From positions 62,001-126,000 of the forward strand of contig NZ_PJNI01000009.1 of NCBI RefSeq assembly GCF_002844555.1: a stretch of DNA of 64,000 nucleotides, written 5' to 3'. The notes under the pieces are model-generated. The model was not told where the DNA came from. It ran no database searches and was given only the letters and a program-made list of their open reading frames with translations. The translations under genes and the position numbers were made by a program. Below are positions 1 through 9,783 of this stretch, one piece after another. Within the stretch, counting starts at the first letter, position 1. Each line of letters begins with the position of its first letter. This DNA comes from Brumimicrobium salinarum (GTDB lineage: Bacteria; Bacteroidota; Bacteroidia; Flavobacteriales_D; Crocinitomicaceae).

Positions 1-615
1 ATCAACAGTGGAATCTACAAAAGCATCAGGTGTCCAATCTTGAGCACACCCTGATATATTAACTACAAAATTGTAAATCATTGTACTGCCATCTGTGGAA
101 TGATAAACCTCTGGATGAAATTGTATCCCGTAAGTTTTTTCATTTTTAACGGCGTAGGCTGCGTTTTTAACATCCTCTGTACTTGCTATAGTATAAAAAT
201 CATTGGGTAGTGATTTTATTGAATCTCCATGAGACATCCAAACTTGAGATTTCTGCGGAACACCTTGCATGAGCTCATTTTCCAAATCATGTTCAACTAT
301 ATTTGCACGACCATACTCTCTTGTATTAGAAGCGGCAACCTCTCCACCATAATTATGGGCCATATATTGCGCACCAAAACAAACGCCTAATAAAGGTACT
401 TTTCCTTTAATATTTGATAAATCAATATTTGGTGCTTTTTCATCTCGAACGGAGAAAGGGCTCCCAGAAAGAATTACCCCTTTGATATTTTCGGTAATTT
501 CAGGACACTTGTCCCATGGATGAATTTCACTATATATATTAAGTTCTCTTACACGTCGTGCAATTAATTGCGTGTACTGTGAACCAAAATCTAAAATTAA
601 AATTGTGTCTTGCAT
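1..615 (-). CDS. guaA: GMP synthase (glutamine-hydrolysing), 5' part only
   Basis: The reading frame starts at the ATG ending at 615 and runs off the left edge, so only the first 205 codons are present. It begins [19 protein letters not shown], the typical start of the class I glutamine amidotransferase domain of GuaA. The nucleophile Cys sits near residue 79 in GVCFGAQ, and the His-Glu pair is in FHPEV. GuaA converts XMP to GMP in the cytosol, with ammonia from glutamine. The synthetase and dimerisation domains lie outside the window. A TATCTTTG -7 box ends only five bases upstream of the ATG, so the leader must be extremely short. Confidence 0.95.
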   Translation of the reverse strand, partial: MQDTILILDFGSQYTQLIARRVRELNIYSEIHPWDKCPEITENIKGVILSGSPFSVRDEKAPNIDLSNIKGKVPLLGVCFGAQYMAHNYGGEVAASNTREYGRANIVEHDLENELMQGVPQKSQVWMSHGDSIKSLPNDFYTIASTEDVKNAAYAVKNEKTYGIQFHPEVYHSTDGSTMIYNFVVNISGCAQDWTPDAFVDSTVD

Positions 616-619
616 GGCG

Positions 620-627
620 CAAAGATA
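620..627 (-). promoter_or_regulatory. -7 box of the guaA promoter
   Basis: On the minus strand TATCTTTG matches the Bacteroidota -7 consensus TAnnTTTG exactly. The -33 side is weak (TTCG about 20 bp upstream). The box ends five bases before the guaA start codon, so transcription would begin at or beside the ATG. Confidence 0.55.
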
Positions 628-727
628 ATAAACGCTTCATTTGAATACGAAGTTATTATGCTTTTTTATCTAAAGTTAAAACAAATGATATTCAAAAAAT
701 AAAAAAATTAGAAGCACTATAGACGAA

Positions 728-1180
728 CTATTTTTGAGGTCCTTTATAATGTTCAAATGCCTTTTCTGCGGGGTAAGCATTAAAAGTACCACTTGCTTTT
801 GCTACCAACACATCATTTTGATTGGTAACCGAAGCTTCTACATATATCAAGCTTTTTCCCGCAGAAATAACTTTACCTATTGCCACCAATTGATCATCTA
901 AAACAACTGGTTTCAGGTAATTTACATGCAATTCAACAGTACTTACAACTTTGTTATTTTTTCCAGCAATTGACAAAGCGGCAACACCTAAAGTTCCATC
1001 AATCAAACCTGCAACAACACCACCATGTGCTGCTATTGGTGTGGCCAAGTGTTTTTCTTTTATATTTAAAGTATACTTAACTTCGCCTTCATTCAAAACC
1101 TCAAGGTCCATTTCCAAAAACGCACCAAAATTGTTTGACGCTTTATATAACTCCATTACTTTTTCATCAATCATTCTCAA
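728..1180 (-). CDS. PaaI-family hotdog thioesterase
   Basis: This 150-residue protein looks like a single hotdog-fold domain of the PaaI/YbgC-like acyl-CoA thioesterase group. The segment HGGVVAGLIDGTLGVAAL is the usual HGG..a.l.D signature carrying the active-site Asp on the central helix. It is followed by strands such as TVELHVNYLKPV and GKVISAGKSLIYVEA. It probably hydrolyses CoA thioesters in the cytosol; the substrate cannot be told. It is upstream of guaA in the same direction with a gap of about 110 bp containing a guaA promoter, so they need not be co-transcribed. The start could also be the Met two codons downstream (1174). Confidence 0.8.
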   Translation of the reverse strand: MRMIDEKVMELYKASNNFGAFLEMDLEVLNEGEVKYTLNIKEKHLATPIAAHGGVVAGLIDGTLGVAALSIAGKNNKVVSTVELHVNYLKPVVLDDQLVAIGKVISAGKSLIYVEASVTNQNDVLVAKASGTFNAYPAEKAFEHYKGPQK

Positions 1181-1325
1181 AAAATTTTCAACAAAATTAA
1201 TACTTTGACCTATATTATCAATTTTGGTAGGATTCTAATAATATGGTTAAACACAATTATTATTTATTTAATCATTAAAAATAAAGAAAAGAATTAACTT
1301 TAAATTTTCCAAGTAGAATAATACC

Positions 1326-1811
1326 ATGAAACTTTTTAGAAGAAAGAAGAAATACAAAGGAGACGCAGACAAGAAGCCTGCGGCAAAACTAAGTGTCAAA
1401 CCACTAGAATATCATCCAAAAATACTATTAGCTTGGGCAAAAGGAATTGAAGGAAACCAAGAGCTTTTAAATTATTTATTAGAAAATGGTTATAAAGAAT
1501 TGGTAATGGCCACCCATGCAATTCGATTAAAAGACAAAGCACGAGATTGGTTGATGGAAAATGGTTACCCACACTTGATGGCAATGATTAACGCTGCTGA
1601 AGGAAACAAACAAGCATTAAGCTGGTTACGAAAAAACAATTTTCATTTACTTTACAATATGGCACGTGCGATAGATGGTGATGCAGAGGGTTTTAAATGG
1701 ATTAATACAAACAGTACACAAGAGTGGTTCTACCTAACAAAAGTAATCAAAGAAGTTAAAGATGAAATAGAAATGGGGCACAATGATATTCATAAAAGAA
1801 GTACAGATTAG
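1326..1811 (+). CDS. Unrecognised protein with four tandem 25-residue helical repeats
   Basis: I do not recognise this 161-residue protein. A very basic N-terminus (MKLFRRKKKYKG) is followed from about residue 34 to 130 by four repeats of exactly 25 residues. The aromatic residues at 50, 75, 100 and 125 (Y/W/W/W), each followed by Leu or Ile, and the ENGY, ENGY, KNNF, TNST segments are in register. Each unit also has a central A-I/A-x-G-like piece (AKGIEGN, INAAEGN, ARAIDGD). The pattern suggests a small alpha-helical solenoid, perhaps protein-binding. No signal peptide or membrane segment is seen. It lies just upstream of the Sua5 gene, which appears to have its own -7 box. Confidence 0.75.
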   Translation: MKLFRRKKKYKGDADKKPAAKLSVKPLEYHPKILLAWAKGIEGNQELLNYLLENGYKELVMATHAIRLKDKARDWLMENGYPHLMAMINAAEGNKQALSWLRKNNFHLLYNMARAIDGDAEGFKWINTNSTQEWFYLTKVIKEVKDEIEMGHNDIHKRSTD

Positions 1812-1832
1812 CGAGATTACAAATCAGTTCCG

Positions 1833-1840
1833 TATTTTTG
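1833..1840 (+). promoter_or_regulatory. -7 box upstream of the Sua5/YrdC gene
   Basis: TATTTTTG matches TAnnTTTG and ends 18 bases before the GTG start at 1859. No convincing -33 TTG is seen at the right spacing. Confidence 0.4.
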
Positions 1841-1858
1841 CATTAAAATAATGATCAA

Positions 1859-2422
1859 GTGTCTAAAAAAGTAAATATTCATGAAGCCATAAAAGGCTTA
1901 AAAGAAGGAAATACCCTACTCTATCCAACAGACACAATTTGGGGGTTAGGCTGTGACGCTACTAATGAAGTAGCAATTGAATCTTTAAAAAAATTAAAAC
2001 AAAGACCTGACGAGAAATCATATATTCTTTTGGTGGACAGTGTGGCAATGCTAGAGCGGTACGTAAGTGACTTCCCAGACGTGTGCTACGACTTGATTGA
2101 TTTAGCTGAGAAACCGTTAACCATTATTTATGATCAGCCCAAACAATTACCAAAAACGGTATTGGCAGAAGATGGATCAGTTGCTATTCGTGTAACCGAA
2201 GATTTAAATTGTAAAAAGCTGATTCAAGGAATGCGTAAGCCTCTTGTTTCTACAAGTGCAAATATATCAGGAAGTACTTCCCCTAATTCATTTGCTGAAA
2301 TTCATGACAATATAAAAGACCAAGTTGATTTAATCCTCAACACCCGAATGGATGAAAAAATGATGACCCCTTCTGACATTATCAAAGTGAGTAACAACCA
2401 AGGGGTAAAAGTAATTCGATAA
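1859..2422 (+). CDS. Sua5/YciO/YrdC-family protein, probable threonylcarbamoyl-AMP synthase
   Basis: This 187-residue protein has the YrdC-domain signature: YPTDTIWGLGCDA near residue 22, KxR (KQRP), and ADP/RNA-binding strands with ISGSTSPNS near the C-terminus. The family makes L-threonylcarbamoyl-AMP for the t6A modification of ANN-decoding tRNAs. The short single-domain length matches YrdC rather than full Sua5. The start is GTG. An upstream ATG at 1851 is in another frame and stops at once, and the GTG gives the expected N-terminus. The stop is one base from the start of the DEAD-box helicase gene, so the two are probably one transcript. Confidence 0.88.
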   Translation: MSKKVNIHEAIKGLKEGNTLLYPTDTIWGLGCDATNEVAIESLKKLKQRPDEKSYILLVDSVAMLERYVSDFPDVCYDLIDLAEKPLTIIYDQPKQLPKTVLAEDGSVAIRVTEDLNCKKLIQGMRKPLVSTSANISGSTSPNSFAEIHDNIKDQVDLILNTRMDEKMMTPSDIIKVSNNQGVKVIR

Positions 2423-2423
2423 A

Positions 2424-3743
2424 ATGAAATTTGAAGATATTAAATTAAACAAGCAACTTTTAAGCGCCCTACAACAACAGGGAATCACTGAAATGACTCC
2501 AATACAAGAAAAAGCTATTCCTAAAGTACTTTCAGGAACAGACGTTATTGGTATTGCACAAACAGGTACAGGAAAAACCTTAGCCTATTTGTTACCACTT
2601 TTACGTGATTTAAAATATGCAAAAACAAACCAACCCCGTGTTTTAATACTAGTACCCACAAGAGAATTGGCTGTACAAGTAGCTACAGAAGTTGAAAAAC
2701 TTACCGAATTTTTATCTCTCAGATCACTAGCTGTTTATGGTGGTACAAATATCAATACACAAAAAAAAGCAGTTCATGAAGGATGCGATATCATCGTTGG
2801 AACACCCGGTAGACTGTACGATATTGCCATGACAGGACTTTTACGATTGAAAGATATCAAAAAAGTTGTAATCGATGAATGTGATGAAATGTTGAGTCTA
2901 GGATTCAGACCTCAAATTCAGCGAATATTTGATCTTTTACCGGAAAAAAGGCAAAACTTGTTATTCTCTGCCACAATAACTGATGAAGTTGAAACATTAG
3001 TCTCCACTTTTTTTCGAAAAACAGAAAAAATAATTGCAGCTCCATCTGGAACCCCATTACAAAAGATAAATCAAACTGCTTATTTGGCTGACAATTTTAA
3101 TACAAAATACAACCTCTTAAAACACCTACTTGAGCAGGATGAAGTCATAAAAAAAGCTTTTATTTTTGTTCAGTCAAGAGTATATGCTGACATACTTAGT
3201 GAAAAAATCAACATTGATTTTCCAGATCAATTTGGCGTTGTTCATAGCAATAAATCTCAAAACTATCGCTTACGCATGGTAAAGGAATTTAAAAAAGATG
3301 AGTTAAGAGGAATAATTGCTACCGATTTAGTTGCTAGAGGAATAGACATCGACAATGTAAGTCATGTAATTAATTTTGATCTACCTGACAATAAGGAAAA
3401 TTACATCCATAGAATAGGAAGAACTGCTAGAGCTGAAGCTGAAGGAAATACAATTTCATTTATAAAGAACAGCGAAAAAAACAACTTTGAAGCCATTCAA
3501 GACTTCATGAAAGTATCCATTGAATTTTCAGCGTTTCCTGAAAATGTTAATCAAACAGAAGAATTAATTCCTTTAGAGCAAACACCAGATATCAACGAAG
3601 CTCCTACAGTTCTTAACCCTAAACACTCTATTGGAAGTGGTCCAAAGGATGAACATAAAAAGAAGGAATTCAAAAGGAATATTCGTCCAATAGAGAAAAA
3701 ATTGGAACGCAAAAAACAAAGAAAAAATAAACGTAAAAAATAA
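2424..3743 (+). CDS. DEAD-box ATP-dependent RNA helicase (DECD variant)
   Basis: This 439-residue protein has both RecA-like domains of a superfamily 2 RNA helicase. The Q motif lies at TPIQEKAIP, motif I is AQTGTGKT (residues 45-52), Ia is PTRELA, Ib is TPGR, motif III is SAT (182-184), V is RGIDID and VI is HRIGRTAR. Motif II reads DECD (151-154) rather than DEAD. The last 30 or so residues are very Lys/Arg-rich, a common RNA-binding tail of RhlE-type proteins. It probably unwinds rRNA or mRNA structures in the cytosol. It starts one base after the Sua5 gene. I would not assign it to a specific symbol such as rhlE or dbpA. Confidence 0.92.
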   Translation: MKFEDIKLNKQLLSALQQQGITEMTPIQEKAIPKVLSGTDVIGIAQTGTGKTLAYLLPLLRDLKYAKTNQPRVLILVPTRELAVQVATEVEKLTEFLSLRSLAVYGGTNINTQKKAVHEGCDIIVGTPGRLYDIAMTGLLRLKDIKKVVIDECDEMLSLGFRPQIQRIFDLLPEKRQNLLFSATITDEVETLVSTFFRKTEKIIAAPSGTPLQKINQTAYLADNFNTKYNLLKHLLEQDEVIKKAFIFVQSRVYADILSEKINIDFPDQFGVVHSNKSQNYRLRMVKEFKKDELRGIIATDLVARGIDIDNVSHVINFDLPDNKENYIHRIGRTARAEAEGNTISFIKNSEKNNFEAIQDFMKVSIEFSAFPENVNQTEELIPLEQTPDINEAPTVLNPKHSIGSGPKDEHKKKEFKRNIRPIEKKLERKKQRKNKRKK

Positions 3744-3873
3744 ACGTAAAGAATAAACAAAATGATATAGATTTTGTATATTTCGCAGTTATTGTAAAAA
3801 ATTAAAACTAGCTGTATACATAAGCTCTACAAAGCAATGATATACAATGATTAATCGAGATTGATATTGAATT

Positions 3874-6183
3874 ATGACCTTATTTTTATATGTTATACTC
3901 GCTCCATTCCTATTTGCAATACTCTTGTTTGGGATAGGTCAGCAAAACTTTAAGCGAATAACATTACTCGCCTCTATTCTTCCCATTGCTTTATTTGGAT
4001 ATTTTTTAAGCCTCACACCAACCGTAATTAATGGAGATGTACTCACCTCCTTTACTGAATGGGTTCCTTCGTTAGGTATTAATCTAGACTTCAGACTAGA
4101 CAATCTAGCGCTTCTTTTTTCTTTATTAATTACTGGAGTAGGAAGCATTGTATTTTTATACACCTCGCAATATTTAAAAGGACATCCTAAGTTATTGCGT
4201 TTTTACATCTTTCTAACTGTATTTATGGGGGCTATGATTGGATTAGTAACCTCCAACAACATTCTAACGCTATTCATTTTTTGGGAACTTACCAGTATTA
4301 GTTCATTCTTCCTAATTAGCTTTAATAATACAGAAGCGTCTTCAAGAAAATCGGCAATAATTGCACTTACCATAACAGGCTTAGGTGGTTTAGCTTTATT
4401 AGCATTTGCAGTTTTGGCAGGAGAATTAACAGGAACATACTCAATTGCAGAAATGTTGCAGTCTCCCGAAGTTTTTGCTAACAATGCTTACACAAGTTAC
4501 CTCATACTCTTTTTATTTTTAGCTGCATTTACAAAATCTGCACAATTTCCTTTTCACTTTTGGTTACCCGGAGCAATGAAAGCTCCAACTCCTGTTTCTA
4601 CCTATCTACATTCTGCCACAATGGTTAAGGCAGGGATATATTTATTACTTAGGTTTACACCTCATTTTAATGGAAACGAATCGTTTTTTATCATATTATT
4701 ATTCGTTGGTGGATTTACAATGCTTTACGCTGCGATTAACACATTATTTAAAACAGATCTAAAAGGCATATTAGCCTATTCAACTATTGGTGCTCTCGGT
4801 ATTATTGTCTTCTTAATTGGGATAGGAACAGCTGCTTCAATTACAGCGGCGATAGTATTTATTGTAGTTCACGCATTGTACAAAGCCAGTTTGTTTCTTG
4901 TTACAGGAACCATAGACCATCAAGCAGGAACGCGCGATATTACCAAACTAGGTGGATTAAGAAAAGCGCTTCTACCACTTGCGATTGCTGGGTTCATTGC
5001 TGCACTTTCAAGCGGAGGGTTTCCGCCAACCATTGGTTTTATAGGAAAAGACTTAATTTACGAATCCACTTTAAATGCAAGTATTAATCCGACCTTGCTG
5101 ACCACAATTGCCGTAATCACAAACATCTTCATGGTTTTTGCTGGACTAATTGTTGGCGTTAAGCCTTTTTCAGGTTCAAAACCGGAATCCTTGGGAGCCA
5201 TAAAAAAACCACACTTTATTCTCTGGCTAATGCCCATGTTGTTGGCGGCTTTAAGTTTAATTTTTGGTTTATTTCCGCAATGGGTTGAAGTATTATTTAC
5301 ACATCAAATTACACCATTATTAACATCCGTAGAAAGTCCACATTTAGCAATTTGGCATGGGTTCAACCTTATTTTATTATTATCTGCCATTACAATAATT
5401 AGCGGAATAATTATATACTTCTTTTGGAAACCAAACCACAGGAAAGAGCAACAAATTAAAAGGATTGAATATTTATCTCCACGATCTATTTCTTTACAAT
5501 TTGCGCAACTCTTTCACAATACATCCTACTTTTTAACGCGTGTTTTTCAAAATGGCTATCTGAGAAGGTACATCATGATTATACTTGTTTTACTCACACT
5601 AGTGTTTGGTATTCATATTTTTATTAATCCAAGGATATTTTTAAGTTTAAAAGATATAAAGGCGCTTAATTGGAATGAAGTCGTTATTTTATTCATGATG
5701 CTTATATCGATATTATTTACAGTGTTCACAAAATCTAGACTTACCGCTATTGCTGGAATGGGGGTTTTAGGATACACCATGTGTTTTATTTTCGTATTCT
5801 ATGGTGCTCCAGATTTAGCCATGACTCAATTCTCGATTGATACACTAACCGTTATACTTTTCGTTTTGGTAGTTTATCGTTTACCCAAATATTTAAAACT
5901 ATCTAATCCTACCAATAGAATTCGAGATGGAATTATTGCTACTTCGTTTGGTACATTCTTAGCCTTTACGATTATTGAAATAATGAATGAAACACCTGTA
6001 AAGTCTACCACAGCTTTTTATGCTGAAAATGCTTACCTTTTAGCAAAAGGAAAAAACGTAGTAAATGTAATCTTGGTGGATTTTCGTGGATTCGATACCA
6101 TGATAGAAGTCTCAGTTTTATCTATTGCTGCCATTGGTGTATTTGCGTTATTAAAGTTACATCTTAAAAAACACGAAAAATAA
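3874..6183 (+). CDS. mrpA: Mrp Na+/H+ antiporter subunit A
   Basis: This 769-residue polytopic membrane protein is the first gene of a complete mrpA-G operon. Its N-terminal two thirds resemble the proton-translocating antiporter module shared with NuoL. Typical pieces are [42 protein letters not shown] and [11 protein letters not shown]. The C-terminal part (from about residue 590) carries the MrpA-specific DUF4040/MbhE-like extension with [14 protein letters not shown]. The Mrp complex exchanges cytosolic Na+ (or other monovalent cations) for protons at the inner membrane and supports pH and salt homeostasis. mrpB follows one base after the stop, so translation is probably coupled. Confidence 0.95.
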   Translation: MTLFLYVILAPFLFAILLFGIGQQNFKRITLLASILPIALFGYFLSLTPTVINGDVLTSFTEWVPSLGINLDFRLDNLALLFSLLITGVGSIVFLYTSQYLKGHPKLLRFYIFLTVFMGAMIGLVTSNNILTLFIFWELTSISSFFLISFNNTEASSRKSAIIALTITGLGGLALLAFAVLAGELTGTYSIAEMLQSPEVFANNAYTSYLILFLFLAAFTKSAQFPFHFWLPGAMKAPTPVSTYLHSATMVKAGIYLLLRFTPHFNGNESFFIILLFVGGFTMLYAAINTLFKTDLKGILAYSTIGALGIIVFLIGIGTAASITAAIVFIVVHALYKASLFLVTGTIDHQAGTRDITKLGGLRKALLPLAIAGFIAALSSGGFPPTIGFIGKDLIYESTLNASINPTLLTTIAVITNIFMVFAGLIVGVKPFSGSKPESLGAIKKPHFILWLMPMLLAALSLIFGLFPQWVEVLFTHQITPLLTSVESPHLAIWHGFNLILLLSAITIISGIIIYFFWKPNHRKEQQIKRIEYLSPRSISLQFAQLFHNTSYFLTRVFQNGYLRRYIMIILVLLTLVFGIHIFINPRIFLSLKDIKALNWNEVVILFMMLISILFTVFTKSRLTAIAGMGVLGYTMCFIFVFYGAPDLAMTQFSIDTLTVILFVLVVYRLPKYLKLSNPTNRIRDGIIATSFGTFLAFTIIEIMNETPVKSTTAFYAENAYLLAKGKNVVNVILVDFRGFDTMIEVSVLSIAAIGVFALLKLHLKKHEK

Positions 6184-6184
6184 T

Positions 6185-6598
6185 ATGAAAAGTGTCATTT
6201 TAAATACCGTTTCAAAAACTTTATTGCCCTTACTGATTTTATTTTCAGTCTTTGTACTACTTCGTGGTCATTACTTGCCTGGCGGTGGTTTTATCGGAGG
6301 ATTGATTGCTGCTGTGGCGTTTATTCTTCATGCTTTTGCAAATGGACTTACAGAAACACGTAAACTTTTAAGGATACATCCAGGTTTCCTCATACCTGTT
6401 GGTCTTCTCCTTGCAGTAATTAGCGCACTAGCTCCAATCTTGGTCACTGGAGAACCACTAATGACCGGTTTATGGCATGATAAAGACATTGCCATTTTAG
6501 GAAAAATAGGGAGTGCTTTATTTTTCGACACAGGAGTCTACCTGGTGGTAATTGGTGTTTGTTTAACAATTATATTCACCATTTCAGAAAGCGTTTAA
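6185..6598 (+). CDS. mrpB: Mrp antiporter subunit B
   Basis: This 137-residue membrane protein has the MrpB/MnhB signature [21 protein letters not shown] near its N-terminus and about four membrane helices. MrpB is one of the small subunits needed for activity of the hetero-oligomeric Mrp antiporter. The gene starts one base after mrpA and stops three bases before mrpC, in the conserved A-B-C-D-E-F-G order. Confidence 0.93.
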   Translation: MKSVILNTVSKTLLPLLILFSVFVLLRGHYLPGGGFIGGLIAAVAFILHAFANGLTETRKLLRIHPGFLIPVGLLLAVISALAPILVTGEPLMTGLWHDKDIAILGKIGSALFFDTGVYLVVIGVCLTIIFTISESV

Positions 6599-6601
6599 GA
6601 T

Positions 6602-6955
6602 ATGGAAATACTATTAGCAATAATGACTGGAGTTTTGTACGCAGCGGGAATTTATCTCATTCTACGTCGAAGCTTAGTAAAATTAATCATTGGAATCGTA
6701 ATTTTAGGAAATGGCGTTAATTTACTGATCTTTTTGATGGGTGGTTTAGTTAAAGAACGTCCGCCATTAATTCCAGAAGATGGTAAAATGCTTGAAGGTG
6801 TCTTTGCCGACCCTGTTCCTCAAGCGCTTATTCTCACCGCAATCGTAATTAGTTTTGGACTGCAATCTTTTGCCATAGTGTTAATAAAAAGAGCATACAA
6901 AGTTTTAAAAACTGACGATATTGATACTTTAAATAAAACTGACGACATCACATGA
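6602..6955 (+). CDS. mrpC: Mrp antiporter subunit C
   Basis: This 117-residue protein is homologous to NuoK. It has three membrane helices with the typical [17 protein letters not shown] and GNGVNLLIF segments and the [17 protein letters not shown] helix. The C-terminus is short and hydrophilic. The stop overlaps the mrpD start by four bases (ATGA), which indicates translational coupling. Confidence 0.94.
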   Translation: MEILLAIMTGVLYAAGIYLILRRSLVKLIIGIVILGNGVNLLIFLMGGLVKERPPLIPEDGKMLEGVFADPVPQALILTAIVISFGLQSFAIVLIKRAYKVLKTDDIDTLNKTDDIT

Positions 6956-8478
6956 GCGAACATTTAACTATATATCCAATTATCGTCCATTTGTTGACGG
7001 CAATTCTGTTGCTCTTATTCTGGATGAAACCACAAGTGCAACGCTACATAAGCATCCTAGGAAGTGCAGTAGGAATAGTAATCGCTGTTTTACTATTTCA
7101 ACGCGTGTGGGAAAACGGTATTCAAAGTGTACAATTAGGTAATTGGGAAGCGCCATTCGGAATAAGCATGGTTGCCGATACCTTGGCGGTAACCTTAATT
7201 TTACTGACGAACATTGTAGCCTTTGCACTTTCAATTTATTCAACGGAAACCATGGTTTCTTCACGTGTAAAGTTTGGTTATTACGCCATTTTTCACTTCC
7301 TCGTTATGGGCTTAAGCGGTGCTTTTTTAACAGGAGATCTATTTAATCTTTACGTTTGGTTCGAAGTAATTATAATTTCATCTTTTGTCTTACTCACCAT
7401 AGGTGGACGTAAAATACAAATTGAAGGAGCGGTTAAATACTTTACCCTAAACATGATTTCATCTATAATATTCTTAACAGGAATAGCTATGGTTTATGGC
7501 GCAACGGGTTCTTTAAACATGGCAGAACTCTCTAGGATTATTCCCGAAATTGAAAACAAAGGCTTAATGGCTACTATATCATTGGTCTTTTTTATTGGAT
7601 TTGGTGTAAAATCAGGTGTATTTCCGTTATACTTTTGGTTACCCGCATCTTATCACACACCTCCGGCAGCTGTTTCCGCTTTATTTGCTGGGTTATTGAC
7701 AAAAGTAGGAATATACGCCATGATCCGTGTTTTTACACTCATTTTTCCACTAGGAGAAACAAATCAAATGATCTTAATGATCATTTCCGCACTTACCATA
7801 TTTTTTGGCGGAATAGGAGCTCTTGTTCAAAAAGATGTTTTACGGGTTTTTTCTTACCTCATCATCTGTCATATTGGTTTTATGGTAGGAGGTCTAAGCC
7901 TTTTTACTGAAGTCGCTATAATAGGAGCTGTTTTATACATGTTCCACGACATAATAGTTAAAGCAACACTTTTCATGATGGGCGGTGTATTTTATCGCAT
8001 ATTCGGACACACCAAAATGGAAAACATGGGTGGTTTAATGAACAATTATCCACGCCTCTCACTGTTGTTTGCTATACCATTATTTGCCTTGGTGGGTATC
8101 CCTCCATTATCAGGTTTTTGGCCAAAAGTTTCCTTATTTTCGGCTAGCTATGAACAAGGTGCTATATTTATGTTAATCGTATTTATATTTGCGAGTTTAA
8201 TAACACTCGTCATTATAGCGAAAGTGTGGAATAAAACTTTTTCTAAAAACCCAACAACATTACCTCGCCAAAAGAACTTGAGATATTTTGATCAGTTTTC
8301 CATTCGGGAGAAAGCAGCATTTATCGTTCCTATCGCTATGCTTGTTGGCGTAACATTATACTATAGCTTCTTTGCCGAACATTTTCAATTAATTGCAACA
8401 CGCATTGGAGAGGAATTAATGAATTCAGAGCATTATTACAATGCCGTATTTAAAACTAAAGAAGTCACAGAATTATGA
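6952..8478 (+). CDS. mrpD: Mrp antiporter subunit D
   Basis: This 508-residue membrane protein is the second NuoL/M/N-like antiporter module of the complex. Recognisable pieces are [51 protein letters not shown] and [15 protein letters not shown]. The conserved membrane Glu and Lys residues of such modules are present in these helices. It overlaps both neighbours by ATGA junctions, so mrpC, D and E are tightly coupled. Confidence 0.95.
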   Translation: MSEHLTIYPIIVHLLTAILLLLFWMKPQVQRYISILGSAVGIVIAVLLFQRVWENGIQSVQLGNWEAPFGISMVADTLAVTLILLTNIVAFALSIYSTETMVSSRVKFGYYAIFHFLVMGLSGAFLTGDLFNLYVWFEVIIISSFVLLTIGGRKIQIEGAVKYFTLNMISSIIFLTGIAMVYGATGSLNMAELSRIIPEIENKGLMATISLVFFIGFGVKSGVFPLYFWLPASYHTPPAAVSALFAGLLTKVGIYAMIRVFTLIFPLGETNQMILMIISALTIFFGGIGALVQKDVLRVFSYLIICHIGFMVGGLSLFTEVAIIGAVLYMFHDIIVKATLFMMGGVFYRIFGHTKMENMGGLMNNYPRLSLLFAIPLFALVGIPPLSGFWPKVSLFSASYEQGAIFMLIVFIFASLITLVIIAKVWNKTFSKNPTTLPRQKNLRYFDQFSIREKAAFIVPIAMLVGVTLYYSFFAEHFQLIATRIGEELMNSEHYYNAVFKTKEVTEL

Positions 8479-8951
8479 GGGTTCAGTTTTTATTAAATAT
8501 ATTACTCGCAATAGTATGGGTCTTTTTAACGGGAACCATTAATGCAACTAATTTTGCATTTGGATTTATCTTAAGTTTTCTCGTTTTATGGCTCATCAGT
8601 TTCAACGAGAAAAGTAGGAAATATTTCGTTATTGCACCGCGGATCGTAAGTTTTGCTTTTTATTTTCTTTATGAATTAATAAAAGCCAATTTACAAGTAG
8701 CTGCAGATGTAATTACCCCCAAATTTTACATGGAACCAGGTATAATTAAATATCCTTTAGATGCAAAATCGAACCTAGAAATTACATTATTGGCCAATGT
8801 AATCACTCTTACACCAGGAACCTTAAGCTTAGATGTTTCAGATGACAAAAAAGTATTATACATCCATGCCATGTACGTGCACGATAAGGAAGAATTTATA
8901 GCCAGTATAAAAAATGGATTTGAAAAACGAATTTTGAAAATAGTACGATGA
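8475..8951 (+). CDS. mrpE: Mrp antiporter subunit E
   Basis: This 158-residue MrpE/MnhE protein has two or three membrane helices at the N-terminus. The hydrophilic C-terminal domain contains the family signature ANVITLTPGTLSLDV and a following LYIHAM strand. It is required for assembly or stability of the antiporter rather than the ion path. It overlaps mrpD and mrpF by four-base ATGA junctions. Confidence 0.93.
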   Translation: MRVQFLLNILLAIVWVFLTGTINATNFAFGFILSFLVLWLISFNEKSRKYFVIAPRIVSFAFYFLYELIKANLQVAADVITPKFYMEPGIIKYPLDAKSNLEITLLANVITLTPGTLSLDVSDDKKVLYIHAMYVHDKEEFIASIKNGFEKRILKIVR

Positions 8952-9223
8952 ATATAGACGAATTTTTAACATATATCATTCTACCGCTTTTAAGCACATC
9001 TAGTCTTCTGGTGTTTATACGGTTTCTCATGGGACCTCAATTGCCAGACCGAGTGGTGGCACTAGATTTATTAATTACCATTGGAATATCAATCATTGCA
9101 GTGGTGAGTATTATTTCCCACCGCCCCTCTTTCTTAGATATTGCAATGATATTTGCATTAATTGCATTTCTAAGTACAGTAGCATTTTCGTTTTACCTTG
9201 AAAAAAGAAAGAAAAATGAATGA
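8948..9223 (+). CDS. mrpF: Mrp antiporter subunit F
   Basis: This 91-residue protein has three membrane helices. The MrpF signature GPQLPDRVVALDLL lies after the first helix, and the charged tail reads EKRKKNE. It is a small subunit of the Mrp complex. Its start overlaps the mrpE stop (ATGA) and its last codons overlap the start of mrpG by eight bases. Confidence 0.93.
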   Translation: MNIDEFLTYIILPLLSTSSLLVFIRFLMGPQLPDRVVALDLLITIGISIIAVVSIISHRPSFLDIAMIFALIAFLSTVAFSFYLEKRKKNE

Positions 9224-9626
9224 TATTATCATTATGATTATTATTTCCCTCGGAACACTTTTCATATTACTCGCAGCAGTGGGTTTATTGCGAATGCCCG
9301 ATCTTTATTTACGTATATCGGTTACTACCAAAGCAGCCACATTAGGAGTTGGACTTATTTTGTTAGGCTTAGCACTCTACTATATGGAAACTTCAATTAC
9401 CACACGTGTAATCGCAATTATCGTTTTTCTCTTACTTACAGCGCCAATTAGTGCGCATGTAATTGGAAGAGCTTCTTACTTCGTGGGAATTCCGATGTGG
9501 AAAAAAACAAAAATTGATGATTTAGATGGAATGTACAACACCAAAACACACGATTTAAGAAGTGGATTTGAAAGAGAGGATGAACTAAAGGAAGAAAACC
9601 ATCCAGAAAATGAAGGTTTACATTAA
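9216..9626 (+). CDS. mrpG: Mrp antiporter subunit G
   Basis: I place the start at the ATG at 9216, giving 136 residues beginning MNDIIIMIIISLGTLF. The frame extends upstream to a TTG at 9198, but that only adds a charged stub from inside mrpF. Family features are LLRMPDLYLRISVTTKAATLGVG and TAPISAHVIGRASYF. MrpG is the last small membrane subunit of the antiporter. Its C-terminal 30 residues are hydrophilic and acidic. No obvious terminator follows, and the 157 bp to the next (convergent) gene hold nothing I recognise. Confidence 0.92.
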   Translation: MNDIIIMIIISLGTLFILLAAVGLLRMPDLYLRISVTTKAATLGVGLILLGLALYYMETSITTRVIAIIVFLLLTAPISAHVIGRASYFVGIPMWKKTKIDDLDGMYNTKTHDLRSGFEREDELKEENHPENEGLH

Positions 9627-9783
9627 TACATTAAAAGGAAAAAAATCACATAAACAATATGCGCCTTAACCCATCTACAGCTGCTAGTTACTTTAATAAA
9701 TAGTTACGGCAAACGCCAATCAGCAAGAGCTTCTAAAGTCGCTTAGCTTCTTTGGGTGACCTGCTCTATTTATACAAAGTAAG

